A stretch of DNA of 64,000 nt from contig OY986439.1 in assembly GCA_963920525.1 (NCBI GenBank), positions 27,724,819 to 27,788,818 on the forward strand. The letters run 5' to 3'. The notes beneath the pieces are model-generated. The model did not search any database, was not told the DNA's origin, and was given only the letters and a program-made list of their open reading frames with translations. The translations under genes and the position numbers were made by a program. Of this stretch, positions 23,843-35,697 are shown in pieces. The stretch comes from Dichetophora obliterata (taxonomy: Eukaryota > Arthropoda > Insecta > Diptera > Sciomyzidae). The stretch's first letter is position 1, and each line of letters starts with the position of its first letter.

Positions 23843-23960
23843 ATGAGTTCCTACGAGGATATGTTTCTGAACATTGACTATGTTTCATTGGCGCTCATCG
23901 TGTTGCCACCTGCTGTGTTGGGCATCATTTGCTGTTACCTTCTGCTGTGGCCTAGCAAAA
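23843..23960 (+). CDS. First coding exon of an unidentified host membrane protein
   Basis: A start codon in good fly context (AAACATGAGT) opens 39 codons plus one base, ending at AAAA|GTGAGT, a strong splice donor (phase 1). The encoded segment begins MSSYEDMFLNIDY and then has one hydrophobic span of about 22 residues (VSLALIVLPPAVLGIICCYLLL), followed by WPSK. This is the layout of an N-terminal signal anchor of an ER or plasma-membrane protein. Without splicing, the frame would run into poly-phenylalanine from the T-run and stop, which supports the donor. No later exon could be identified in the window, so the gene presumably has a first intron of more than 40 kb or an exon I missed. I do not recognise the family. 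Confidence 0.6.
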
Positions 23961-24529
23961 GTGAGTTTAACCGAAAAGTAAAAAATTTTTCAAATTTTTT
24001 TTTTTTTTTTTTTTTGTGAGATGAAGCAATATTCACAAGTCACGCTCAAATTATATAAAAAAAAAAAACACTAGAATAACGGCAAAAAGTGTTAGCATGA
24101 AAAAATTTACTGCCGACTAATTCGTTTTAATTATTATGTAATTTTTTTATAGTAAGCAAACATTTTTTTCTGGTATAAATTGTACACTGCAAAAAATTAA
24201 CAAGTCTTAAAATTAAAGACAAATGTGCTCATTTGTCTTTTTAGTAAGCAAACTATTCCAAACTTTGGAAATATTAAGGCATTTTTTTTAAACACATAAT
24301 ATTTCAAAATTTTGCATCCAAGCAGTGCTGCCAGAAGTTTTCGACACTTATGCAAAAATTGATAAAACAAAAAACCTAAAAAATGATAATGCTTTTATTT
24401 ATTTTTGAAAATTGATCATAGTTTTTTTTTAAACCTCAACTATTACATTTCATTTATTTTGATTTAATTTTTTTTTAGATTTTTTTTAGAATTATATAAA
24501 AAAATAATAAAGTAAATGTCTTTTCCACA
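23961..24529 (+). other. Start of presumed first intron
   Basis: Begins with GTGAGT and a long T-run near 23990-24016. No coding sequence was seen before the LINE fragment. Confidence 0.45.
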
Positions 24530-25556
24530 TTTGTGGAAATCTGCTATAGTAACGCCGGTGGAAAGAAAAATACAGCTTGTGAACCGAAGGATTTCAGGCC
24601 TATAAGCATCCTGTCTTCATTATCCAAAGTATGTGAATCTATCATGGCTAACCAAATATCATAATTCTTAAGTGAAAATAATCTTATGTCTCCATTCCAA
24701 TCTGGTTTTCGCGCAGGTCACAGTTGCTCTACTGCTACGGTTAAAGTAATGGATGATATAAGGTCTTATTATGATGATGGTAGACTAACTCTATTGTGTC
24801 TGCTTGATTTTTCAAAAGCATTTGACACTGTAAGTCATGAACTCCTTTGTCAAAAATTAAAATATTTCTTTGGTTTCTGCGACAGTGCCACTCATTTGTT
24901 AAGTAGCTATTTGACAAATAGAGTACAAAGAGTGAAGGTCGGTACTAATTTTTCATACTTTGAAGCTGTTTGCTGTGGTGTGCCTCTAAGTCTTGGATTT
25001 AATATCAATGCCTCCCTTACTTGCACAGATCATATCAACAGTGTAGTCCGCAAAATCTATTAAACCTTAGGATGTCGTCTGAGTATACACCGATTGATCT
25101 AAGACGTAAACTTGTAATTCAGTTCGTTGTCCCCGTCATAACATATTCTGAACTTGTATACAGCAAGTTAGATTCGCGGTCTCAACTTAAATTGCAGATC
25201 GCGTTTAATCATGCCACACGCTATGTCTACGGCTTGCGTAAATTTGATCATTTAGCTCAATTAAAAAACTGTATACTTGGATGCGATATTATAACCTACT
25301 CTAATGCCAGGAATTGCATATTTTTACACAAACTCATACACCACAAAACTCCTTTCTACTTATTTGAAAAACTGCAATTTAGTCGGTCAATTAGAAGCCA
25401 AGTGCTAATTATACCTAGTTTTAACTTTCTAAACTCCACAAGACTATTCTTTATTAATGCCGCTAGATTATGGAATTCATTGCCTAGTAGCTTAAAATCC
25501 ATAGCGTCAAAAACATCCTTCAAACATGCTATTTTCAGATCTTTAGCTCTATATGA

Positions 25557-25608
<52 letters not shown>

Positions 25609-25620
25609 TGCTCTTTCTTA
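24530..25620 (+). pseudogene. LINE ORF2 fragment lacking the YADD region
   Basis: Readable in pieces from WKSAIVTPV (24530s, with a frameshift) through SSLSKVCESIMANQ. The open frame 24686-25063 then covers RT palm motifs up to GVPLS. Where GVPQGSILGP and the YADD box should follow, the frame jumps to LGFNINASLTCTDHINSVV, so roughly 100 residues including the active-site aspartates are deleted. After a frameshift, 25066-25560 encodes the C-terminal part (YTPIDLRRKLVIQFVVPVI ... LWNSLPSSLKSI). It ends in a (CT)n run. Inactive. Confidence 0.75.
25561..25604 (+). repeat. (CT)22 microsatellite
   Basis: An uninterrupted CT dinucleotide run at the 3' end of the LINE reading frame, which it extends as Ser-Leu repeats. 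Confidence 0.95.
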
Positions 25621-25850
25621 ATTTAAGTTTTATCTGTCTTATGAATTTACATTTGTTTAACATAAAAATTTTTTGATAACACTTTTAATTGTATAACAAT
25701 AAATTTAAATTACCTTAGATTTAAGTTTAAATGTTTTATAATAAGTTGAATTCAAATTATGTCTTTGAGCTCTGTACTATAAAAGAACCTAGTTCTTACT
25801 GTACTAATATAAATAAATAAATAATAAATAATAATAAAATAAAAATAATA

Positions 25851-26725
25851 ATATTACACTTAACATATTTATATACAGTTTCAAATTAATTCAGACAAAA
25901 TATTAAATAATTTTTAAACACTAATTTTTAATATTTATTATCATTGAAATATTAATAACAAAATATATTAGTTGCAATTTTAATATATAAAAAGCAGTTC
26001 CAGATTTGTATGGCGTTTTGTAAATATTCAGGCATGTTCTGAAATCCAACCTCGTAAGTGAATCGGAATCGAAATTAATTTCCGTTAATTTTCATTCAGT
26101 CAATAATTTTTTTTCAATATATAAAAGGTATTATATATAAAGAATCCGATAGGAAAATAAATAATCCAATCGGATACGAACATGTTTCATTTCATTTCAA
26201 TATGCTTTCTGAACGCATCAAGTATATGACAGCGATTATGACGTTTTGTAATAAGCATAAAAAATAGTCAGAATAAAATATATATAAATATAATAAATCA
26301 AGTATTTATTTTTATTAGGTATAAGAATAATAAAAAGCAACTTTTTAGGATTTATGAGATATTTTTGAGTAAATAAAGAGGCATTTCAATAAATTTTTAA
26401 TGAAACGAAAGACTTTTCATTCATTTCGTTTTCGAATACGTTCATATTCTATATCCTTAAATTATTAACAAGCATGTTGAAGATTTTAGAACGTAGACAT
26501 AGACTTTTAGACTTTGTCCAAAGTAAATAGAAATTTAGGCCTTGCAGAAAGCTGCATTCAACTTCTTCTTTACATTTAAACTCTCATACTCACTTTTTTC
26601 AAATTTTTAAGCAAAGATTTTTATAAAAGCGCCAAATAAATAAATTGCATTTGAAATAAGTATTGCCAAGTTAAAAAAAAAATCAGGCACGGCAGCATTT
26701 GTGGAAATAGGAACTTCTTATTTAT
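25851..26725. other. non-coding, with MITE-end-like sequence near 26030
   Basis: AT-rich. GCATGTTCTGAAATCC near 26032 resembles the terminus of the MITE at 26726, suggesting a damaged related copy. No gene supported. Confidence 0.4.
26089..26136 (+). repeat. Direct repeat, left copy (TATA-like block)
   Basis: A ~47-bp block containing TTTTCATTCAGTCA and CAATATATAAAAGGTATTAT recurs almost exactly at 27555-27600. The two copies flank about 1.4 kb that includes the MITE at 26726-27334. Confidence 0.8.
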
Positions 26726-27334
26726 CTGCCCTGTTCTGAAATCCTATTTTGATCGGAATCGGAATTGATTCGTTGTTGTTCTGCAATGCAATATTTTACT
26801 TCGAATTGGAATTGCTAAAAACGTCGGAATTTACATCTTCGGTTTTCCGATAAATCGAATTTCTACCGGTTTCAATCCGATCAGCTTTTTGGCAAACATT
26901 TTCATTCCGTTGGTTTTTTTTAACATGTGTTCATCGAATGGTTTTCATTAACCCTACAAGAATCAGATAAATCCAAAGGATTGCTGAGGTCGCTCAGAAT
27001 CCTACGCTTAATTTTTTCGTCTTCATGGTTCTCACACCAATAAAACTGCAGTCATACTGATCAACTAATTTTATTATCAAAATTACAATAAATTTTGTAA
27101 TTCTGTAAATTTTGTAAATTTTGTAATTCATTGTAATTCACAAATGTATCAAAAAATAAAACAAAAAATTGCTGTTCAAACCTTATAAAACAGCGGTTTT
27201 GGCATGTTTAAAGTTTATTTAATTTTGTCTTGTACATCCCATTTCCGATCGGAATGCAGAACTCCGTTTTAAATCCGATCGGAATAAAATTCCGATTTTT
27301 ATGCAATTCCGTCTCGGAATTCAGAACAAGGCAG
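26726..27334. mobile_element. Inverted-repeat MITE (CTGCCCTGTTCTGAA ends)
   Basis: The left end CTGCCCTGTTCTGAAATCC at 26726 is mirrored by the complement of CTGCCTTGTTCTGAATTCC ending at 27334. GATCGGAATCGGA-like motifs recur inward on both sides in opposite orientation. There is no coding frame. No target duplication could be fixed. Confidence 0.65.
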
Positions 27335-27554
27335 TATTTCTAAATAACGATTTCATCAAAACATTTAAATCCACCAACAAAATTTTGAACGTATTACATT
27401 TCACCTAAATTCCAAAAAGAAAACGGATGTCAGAACACCTACAATCCGCCAAAAAAGTAATATCGGTTTCGAAGAACGGAATCGGATTGCACCTCTTTCA
27501 ATCGAAAGTCATTGGAAAGTAATCCGATTCCTACGCAAATCACATTTCAGATAT

Positions 27555-27600
27555 TTTTCATTCAGTCACTAATTTTTTCAATATATAAAAGGTATTATAA
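27555..27600 (+). repeat. Direct repeat, right copy (TATA-like block)
   Basis: Near-identical to 26089-26136, including the TATA-like AATATATAAAAGG. It stands about 80 bp before the start of the fragment at 27681, so it may be the promoter region of that repeated gene. Confidence 0.75.
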
Positions 27601-27680
27601 AGACCTGAATCAGACGCCATTTTATAAACTTTGTGAGATTACGCTGGCTTACAAATAATTAGAAATTGTTTGCGATTTAA

Positions 27681-27970
27681 ATGCCACCATTCATTTCTTA
27701 TGTAAAATCGGTGCTTAACTCCGAAAATGACGTTATTTCTAGTGTTTTATTCGATCCCAAGGAGTCGCGCTTGTGTATCGATAGCAACAAACTGAGTTTT
27801 AAGGCTGCTTTAATGCACATCGGCAACAAAAAGCCATCGATTCCAATCGCATATACAGTAACGCAAAGCAAACTTACGAATCAATGGTAAAATTATTGAC
27901 ATGTATTAAATATGAAGACCACGACTGGATAATATGTGCTGATATCAAAGTCTTTAAAAACTTTTAAGTA
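27681..27970 (+). pseudogene. Fragment of an unidentified repeated arthropod gene
   Basis: The 69-codon frame starting MPPFISYVKSVLN contains the phrases SVLFDPKESRLCIDSNKLS and ALMHIGNKKPSIPIAYTV. After one frameshift the reading continues MVKLLTCIKYEDHDWIICAD to about 27960. From memory, this combination (a WRLFIDSSK-like phrase, then LLHNGNK.PSIPIAY, then IKYE.H.W.ICGDLK) belongs to an uncharacterised family found many times in arthropod genomes and thought to travel with mobile DNA. No catalytic function can be given. The rest of the protein is missing. The family recollection could not be checked here. Confidence 0.45.
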
Positions 27971-30900
27971 TTATTAAGTTATATGACAGTAAAATGAAAC
28001 GAAATGCGGATATAGACAAAAATTCAACTTGACGCTTTTATTATATTGCCCGAGTTAATATATTAGATGTCGAACAGCGGTCGAACATGGGCCGAATAAG
28101 GGTTGAACATGGCCTTAACTAATCTAAAAACCTAAGCGGCTGGAAGTTTGGTCGAACAACGGCCGGAAAAGGCCTAAATTAAATTAAACGGTTGCTGTAT
28201 GCCTTCTTATAACAAACCTCACTCGGCGATGCTCATGTTGATAGTATCGCCACTGCTATGTGACGCAAAAGATTTTTTGTATACGGCCGATCAAAATATT
28301 AAAAATTAGTCCTTGTTCGGCCGCTGTTTGGCCTTAGTTAATTTTTTTTTTTAATCGGGTGTACACACCTCATTCATTTTTTGATCGATTCTCTTCAATG
28401 ATAACTTATTATTTTCTTGTTAAGGTAAGGGTTTTAAAAAAAGTACCAAACTGGCCACTTTTAATTAATCGTCACTTACCTTTTATTAAATTTTTTTATT
28501 TAAGACGATAAAATTTTGTGACAATTTAATTCATTTCTTCAAAACTAACAAGTGAATCCAAAAGAGATATTTTGGTATTCTTTATTTATGTAAAGGTTAT
28601 TTAAAAACCTTTTACTTGGTATACTATATGTTGTGGGATTTATATATTTGCGAGATATCTGTAATTAGGTGAACTAATTTTTTTTGCTAAAAACTTTAAC
28701 GGGCGATATCTCGAAAAGGAAATAAGTAAACAATATAAATAACGTCATTTTTGGAATTAGGGTCCGATTTAACATTCTATGAGGAAATCCCTGTATGTGA
28801 TTACTTATTATTTGTGAATTGTGAATTTAAAATATTCTGTAGTTCGGCTGATGGCAGCATACCTCTTTGGAAATGCCATTTCTCAAGCCTTTATAGGTAT
28901 AGGCCAAAGGGACAGGAGAGTTGTGATGCCCATGGTAATGCACGTGTCGTCCATTTGCCCATGTCAATGACATCGATATGTTAAAAGGATGTTCAAATAC
29001 GAGGCAAATTGCTTGCCCCGACCACGAAGACTATGTGAATTCTCATTTCAAGTAGTAGGTCAACTGACCTATAAGGAAATATAGGGTAATAACAAACTTT
29101 AAGCAAAAATATTTTTTTATTTTTTTTTTCTTTATTGACTAGTGTTTTGTTCAAAGTTAATTCTAAAGCGATTTTTAACTTGATTAGACAAAATGTGTAT
29201 TTTTCATTTTGTACAAAGTTATTTGTAAAAATACAAAATCGAAAGCAACTTATTTATTTGAAAGCCTGTAAAATATATAGAATAAATTTTTTTATGCCCA
29301 AGCGTTCTGCGTAAATGGTATAGTAACCTTGTTGCTCCGTTTAAAACGCTCATAAGGAGACGTGGAAATTATAGAAAAGTGCATATATTTTTGTACCGCA
29401 TCTCCACCTGAGTTGATTCCGGCATTTTTGTCTGTCTGTTCACACGATAACAGCCATAATTTTAAAAATAATGTAATAAAACAATCATTGCATAAGTTTC
29501 TCTCTAAAAAATAAAGGTCAAGCACAAAGATGAGCCAAATTGTATAACAACCACAACTACCTCCCACACAAATTGACTTTACCATAACGCTTAAGTCTAT
29601 TTAAATTCCAAATATTAATGTACTAAATTTTGCAGAAATGCTTTAATTTGTAATAAAAACTTGAACTTTGAAATTTGGTAAAATTTAATCTACCTCCAAT
29701 ACAAAGAGTTGTCATATAAACGATAAGCTCTCTTTAAGTTCTACAAAACATAATAAGCAATCTATACATTTTACACATAAGCTTGCTGTCTTGTAATTTA
29801 CGCTCTAAGAATAGTGTTTGGACAAAATCCAATGATAAAAACCTTCCTACTTCCAATGCATAATCAATTCCAACACAATTTTTAAATGCTTTGATTCTGA
29901 GCTAGAAAGCAAAATAACCTTTTGCTTCTATATAAATATGAGTTTTTTTTATATTCCATAGATTTTATAGATATAAGAAAAAACTCTTACGTGTCTCTTA
30001 CTTAATTGATAGTGAAAATATCCATTGACTAAGATACTGATATAAATCACCATCACTAACGAAGCATTCAAAAATTGCCACATTTATACAGGCTTGCGCA
30101 AAGTTCTCAAAATTTTAGCTCAGTTAATGACAAATTGTAAGCATCTTTTTTGCGCTTTATATTAAGAACATTCCTCTACTTCTGACTCAAGCTGTGCAAA
30201 TAAAACAATAATATATTATTTCCGCAGGTCTTTATGTGTCGATTTTTGTACTCATAATTCAAAGTTTTGAATAAAATGTACATAAAAACAGTTGTCTAGA
30301 AGTTTTCAAAAACTTCTAAAAATTTAATACTAATAATGCGAAAAAAATTCTACGGCGTAACTAAAGAAAAGCAACCAAAAACAAGCAAGAAATTTAAATA
30401 CGCACAAATACTACCAAAACAAAGTTAATAATCAAGATAGCAGCACTTGAGGCAAAATTGTGCCTTATCAAAAATTCTGTCAAAAAAATGTCACCATAAT
30501 TGTTGTAGATTTAGTTCTTTCTTTTTTTGTTTTGTTTATATGATCATCAGCTGCATTGCCAAAAACACCGCACAAAAGAAGTGCAAACTGACATCTGACC
30601 TGTATTAAATAAAATTAATCTCAAATATTTTACTACGTTTTAATATTTATATTTTAAGTGATGCTTGAAATGTTGATTTCAGCCATTTAAGATAATATTT
30701 ACAAAAAAAAAAAACACCTGTTCGCTACATTGAAAATTTCCAAATTTTTTGTACTGTGTAGACAAGTGTACAAGCAGACAATGGCAAAAACAATTGACGC
30801 ACCAATTTGTGTTTTTTGGTTTAGTTTTTGCTGATCTGGAATTATTTGTTTTTTAATCAACATTTCTAAGCCTTGAACTTATTAGACTTTCCCAACAACG

Positions 30901-31705
30901 CATTATTTTTATTTATTTAAAATATGTTCGTCAAACTCGCAAATTTCGCGCTGCTTTGTACAATCATTCGGTTTAATTGTTCGTTTTTAAGAAACTGTAT
31001 TCGAAAACCTGTTGCTGGTGGTAGGCGTTTTTTTCTAATTTTTTGCAAAATATTTCGCGCTCTATTTCGTATCAGGATGACCTAATTTCACCACAATATG
31101 AACTATTAAGCTATGCCATATAAACATAGGAAAGTTGTCTTTCATTGTACGTGCTTATTTCGATTAGAACAATTAATTTTTTTGTCTGGTTTTGCAAACT
31201 TGACTCAATTAAGCTGTGGGGGAAAAAATGTATCCACTTTTTTAAATTAAAGTTGATTTAAGCTTGAACGCCATCTGCTTAGCCAATAATGGTTTGCTTG
31301 CATGAGAAGCTACCCAATACTTTCTCTACTCAGAATAACTTCGCAGTAAGAAAATAGGAGATATATGTTATTACCCGCTTGTACAAATTTGTCAGTGATG
31401 ACATTGTAATGCAGAATCGTAAGCGGGATGTGATAAAATCTGATTTGTGTTGGAAAGATTGATAGTTTCTTATTATTGTTTACACAACATTTTTAATATA
31501 TTCGTCTGTGTACTATAATAGTGGTGTTCACGATCTTGTGGTAATGGTCTTGCATAAGTGCATTTATCAAATTTTTAAATTTAATTTTTAATTAAAGTTT
31601 ATTGAAACTCTCGCAACACAAACGCTTAAAAACACAGATTTTAAGCAATGCGTGGCATCTAAGATTATTTCTCAAAAAACTAAACACTTTAATTAAATAC
31701 ACTTA
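27971..31705. other. non-coding, one possible MITE inside
   Basis: No gene supported over about 3.7 kb. The open frame at 29292-29585 (minus) has no recognisable domain. Confidence 0.4.
28070..28355. mobile_element. Possible short inverted-repeat element
   Basis: GTCGAACAGCGGTCGAACA near 28068 and the complement of AACAGCGGCCGAACAAGG near 28310-28335 form imperfect inverted ends. Extra copies of GTCGAACA and GGCCGAA lie between them. The boundaries are not clear. Confidence 0.4.
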
Positions 31706-31969
31706 CAGCCCTATTCTGGCAAATTAACAAATTGTTAACCAGTATTTTGAATATTTCTATGTGTTTGTTGTAATTTTTTGATTTCAAAACAAAACTTGAA
31801 GCTCAAAAATAAAAAATTTTGATAAAAATTGTCAACTGCTTTTCAGTTATTGACAATTTCATTAACAAATTTTGATTTTTGAGCTTTATATTTTGTTTTG
31901 AAAACAACAAACACATAGAAATATTCAGAATACTGGTTAACAATTTGTTAATTTGCCAGAATAGGGCTG
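31706..31969. mobile_element. Fold-back MITE, 264 bp
   Basis: The element is a near-perfect palindrome with arms of about 115 bp. It begins CAGCCCTATTCTGGCAAATT and ends with the complement. The loop is short (around 31830-31850). TTA lies outside both ends. There is no coding sequence. Confidence 0.85.
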
Positions 31970-32859
31970 TTATTATTAAAATTTAGAAAAGAATGCCCTT
32001 ATGATGTACTGTAGCATAAACAGAATATTTTAAAATATTTCATAAAAATCGACTTAATACTTTTAGAGTTTACTGGTTAAATAAAATGTGCACTTTAATT
32101 TTATATAATAGAAGGTATATTAGGGCTTTATTAATCACTAATTTTGAAATACAAGTTAAAAGGGTATTAAATTCGTTCATTGCATTGCAAAAATTATTGT
32201 AAAAATAACGAGTGGCGTCATTTGATTTCGTTTGATTCTTATTCCTTGCTTCTTTATGGTGTGTTCTCTTTCGTTTTCGTTGAGTTTTTGGCGTAGAGAG
32301 AATTTTCATAAAATTTTTTTTGCTTTCTCGTATCTTGTTACTTATTGTATAAAGGCTCAAATATAATAGGCCTTAGCTGGAATAAATCGCGAAAATAAGT
32401 TAATTTTAATTTATTTTAAATGCATTTCAAAGAAAAAAAAATAGCTGATTCCTTACGGAACATTCGATTTGAATCGCTTTGGCTGCAGCCAAATGAAATT
32501 AACGAAACTGGACGAAAACGCTGGTTTGAGCAATTATGGTTTGTACGCATCATTTCTATATAGTCGTATAAAATTTGACATTAGCTGCAGCCAGCTCGAG
32601 CCTATTATGTTTAAAGGTAGATGCTATCAATATTTAAGCGGCCATGTCCAAAAATGTAATTGAGGATTGTATACAAACTTTGAAGGCCTTGCAGCTACAT
32701 TGTATTTAAGAACAATTTGTTACGTCATGTGTCTATTTACCATGACATTAGGTAAGGTTAGTTAAGATCACAATCAGATGTAAAAGATTCTAGTAAGAAA
32801 TTATTTTTGACGGGGCCGAAGTTAGAATACCCCTACAGCTATATATTTTGAAGGTTTTA
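31970..32859. other. non-coding, nothing recognised
   Basis: Small open frames at 32070-32360 and 32469-32663 have no supporting motifs. Confidence 0.4.
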
Positions 32860-33340
32860 AGATTGAGATGACGTCACTTTGTCGGGCTTATGCTTGGTTT
32901 TCTTCCAAGTTAGTTTGTTGTGGGCCCATATGCACCGCGACTCAAAGTAAATTTTCTGCATACCTTTGATAGACTATCCAGCTGAAGGCTTTTTATAAAT
33001 TTTAGCACTTATTCTGGCTTAGTGTCCAAAATTTTTGATAAAGGAACTAATGCATCACCAAAATGAGAAAGATCAAGACTGCAGATTGTCAGACATTCAA
33101 ATAGAATGTGCTCTGGAGTTTATTACTCCAACTCGCATAGTCTGCAGACATTTGATTTAAATAGGCCCATATTTTTAAGATGGTATCTGAGTAAACATTG
33201 ACCTGTGAAATTACTTGTTAGAATTTTGATTTCTGCTTTAGTTAGCTTAAGTAAATTTTTCGATTTATTTTTACTGAGAGTTACAACATTTCTTAGCTTG
33301 CCTCTGTTCGTATATATCATACTTTAATGTCTGAAAGTAA
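32860..33340 (-). pseudogene. LOA-like LINE, 3' end of ORF2
   Basis: On the minus strand the sequence reads NFTGQCLLRYHLKNMGL, then VCRLCELE, a stop region, and ILFECLTICSLDLSHFG. It then runs on to LSKVCRKFTLSRGAYGPTTN and a stop near 32920. The pattern TGxCxLxxHLxxMGL with CRxC and a HILxEC block is the cysteine-containing tail found after the RNase H domain in LOA/Jockey-group LINEs. Only this tail is left. It matches the family of the larger copy at 39415-44750. Confidence 0.65.
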
Positions 33341-33794
33341 ATACTGAAGCTATGACAGATTTGAAAAGGTGACCCCTACGGTCTGCAATAATGAATTTAT
33401 AAAATCACTTTTTAAATAGTTGTGCTGTAATTATCGAAATACTTTCTTTCCAAAAGTTTTATGATTTTTTGCGAGCTATAAATTTCTAACATTAAGGTGT
33501 CACATTAGGGTGGTAGGAAATGAGATTTGGGGGGTAAGTACTACAACGCTACACTTGAGGTCAATGGACCTAAGAGCAAAAATATTGTCCTCCTTGAGAC
33601 AAAAAATTCTCAATATCAAACTTTAAGATCGGACTGTAAATATGGAAGATATAACGAAAAAACTAAAGAGGCGACCCTACGTTCGGCAAAAAAACAACAA
33701 TTTTTTAAATGTCCTTAGAACAATACTTTATATTCGCTGGTGTACGGTGCGCTTTTTTATGCCTGTAAGGTGATACGGTCTAATGTACACATGT
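33341..33794. other. non-coding
   Basis: No gene supported. The open frame at 33527-33718 is not domain-like. Confidence 0.4.
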
Positions 33795-34256
33795 ATGTTC
33801 ATTAGGGCGTATCGAAAAATTTAGATCGTATTCTAAGTGGTCTCAAAAGTTGCATAGGGTGGTCAAGATCTCCCAAAAAAAAAAAAATTTAGGAAAAAAT
33901 AAGGAGTCTTCCTTTCCCGCAAGGACAAAGTTGTTTTTTAAGGAAAACAGTAAAAAGTCATTATCTCAAAATTCTTTGATTTTTGTAAGAAAAACTACTA
34001 CATATGACTTAAAATAAAAAAAAATAAACACTTTAACTAGCAATATCTTGCTAAACACGACGCCACTCTCGATTTTTACCCAAAAGGTCCTGTGTGAAGG
34101 ATAGTCGAATCTAAAGGTACACTCGAGTTAGCACAGAACTTTTGATTGGTATCTTATTGTCTTAATTAAGGCTTAAAGCTTCATTTAAGTTGGACGCAGA
34201 TGGGATTTGCTCCTTTTTTCTAAAAAAATGTGCATGCAGTGTTGCATATCCCTTAA

Positions 34257-35651
34257 TGTTAATTTTTAACAACTCGTTAAGGCATGGCATTTTTATTGAT
34301 AGTTAGAAAGTTGCAGTTGTGACTCCTGTACATAAGTCTGGTTCCAAAAACAATATTTCTAACTATAGACCAATTTCAAAGCTTACAGCGATTTCTAAGT
34401 TGTTCGAATAGATTGTTAAAGATAAACTTTTTTTTCAGTAAAAAATTTTATTTCTCTTTCTCAGCATGGATTCATGCCTGGTCGTTCAACTGTTTCAAAC
34501 CTGGTTATTTTCTCAGAATATTGCATTTCATCGTTTCTAGAGGGATGTTAGGTGGATGTAATTTACACGGACTTTTCGAAAGCGTTCGACAAAGTTAACC
34601 ATTATCTGTTAATAAAAAAACTAGAAAATATGGATTTCATTCCAGTTTTCTTAGTTGGTTGAGGTCTTATTTATCAAATAGACAGTGTGTTGTAGCCTTT
34701 GATAGTGTTAAATCATTTCCATTCGTGGTTACCTCAGGAGTTCCGCAAGGGAGTATCCTTGGGCCACTACTTTTTATTCTTTTTATTAATGATGTTACAT
34801 CTCTTTTTTCACACAGTAATTGCCTGTTGTATGCTGATGATCTGAAGATTTTCCTTAAAGTTAAAAGTTCATCTGATAACGCACTTCTTCAAAGTGACAT
34901 TAATAAACTTCAAGATTGGTGCGTTAATAATAATCTTTTTTTAAATCTTACTAAATGCGTTTTCATGTCGTTTTCAAAAACTGAAAATATCCATTTGTCT
35001 TCATATCATATTACTAATACACCTTTGTTATCTGTTAATGAATTTAAGGATTTGGGTGTTGTTTTTGACCTTAAATTTTCGTTCATCCCTCACTTAGATT
35101 ACATTATTCCCAAGGCATATGCTATGCTTGCTTTCATTCGTCGTAATAGTTCTTGTTTTGGTGACCCTTACACTTTCAAGGTGTTGTTTACTAGCCTTGT
35201 TCGTTCAAGACTTGAATATGCTTCAGTCATTTGGGATCCATTTTATGAGACGCATAAGTTAAGACTAGAACGTGTCCAGAAATCTTTAACAAGGTTTGCC
35301 TTACGCTCCCTGTTTGAAGACTCTTTACCCCCATATAGATCCCGCTGTTTACTTATTGGTCTTAAAACTCTTGAGAGTAGAAGAAATATTCTGTCTCTAC
35401 TTTTTATACATGATATAATTTCTGGGTTGGTGGACAGTCCAACACTGCTGGAGTTGATAAACTTTAATGCTCCTACTAGGACACTCAGAAATTATGATCC
35501 TTTTTATTTGGATTTGGTTCGCACTTACTATGCTGCTAATGCTCCTATTTTTAAAGCTCTTTATTTATACAACTCTATTTATGCTAATCACAACTTAGAT
35601 TTTTCGATATCAAAGAATCAAATGAAATCTCTGTTAAATTATATTTTGTAA
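34257..35651 (+). pseudogene. CR1 ORF2 fragment, RT and C-terminal part (copy B)
   Basis: The first 400 bp contain at least three stops (after FID, in KLFE*IVKD and in EGC*VDVIYTD) and a frameshift. From 34659 the frame is clean to the natural stop at 35651. Motifs include SGVPQGSILGPLLF, the intact LLYADDLKIF box, DLGVVFDLKF, YIIPKAYAMLAFIRRN, and the conserved C-terminal block LRLERVQKSLTRFALR. The active-site YADD is intact, but the early part of RT is broken and ORF1 and the endonuclease are absent. Confidence 0.85.
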
Positions 35652-35697
35652 CATATGTATTAGGGCGGGTCGATTTGTAGGGAGTGAAAAAATTCAC

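Larger units (their letters stand above)
24530..25850 (+). mobile_element. Non-LTR retrotransposon fragment, second family
   Basis: A 5'-truncated and internally deleted LINE with a (TAAA)n-type tail at about 25805-25850. Its RT sequence (FRAGHSCSTATVKVMDDIR, LLDFSKAFDTVSHELL) differs clearly from the CR1 copies nearby, so it is another lineage of the CR1/Jockey group. A perfect six-base-pair stem (AAGAAC/GTTCTT, three-base loop) lies at 25783-25797, just before the tail. Confidence 0.75.

Noticed and set aside
29292..29585. 97-codon minus frame with many cysteines
   Set aside because: No zinc-finger spacing and no supporting context.
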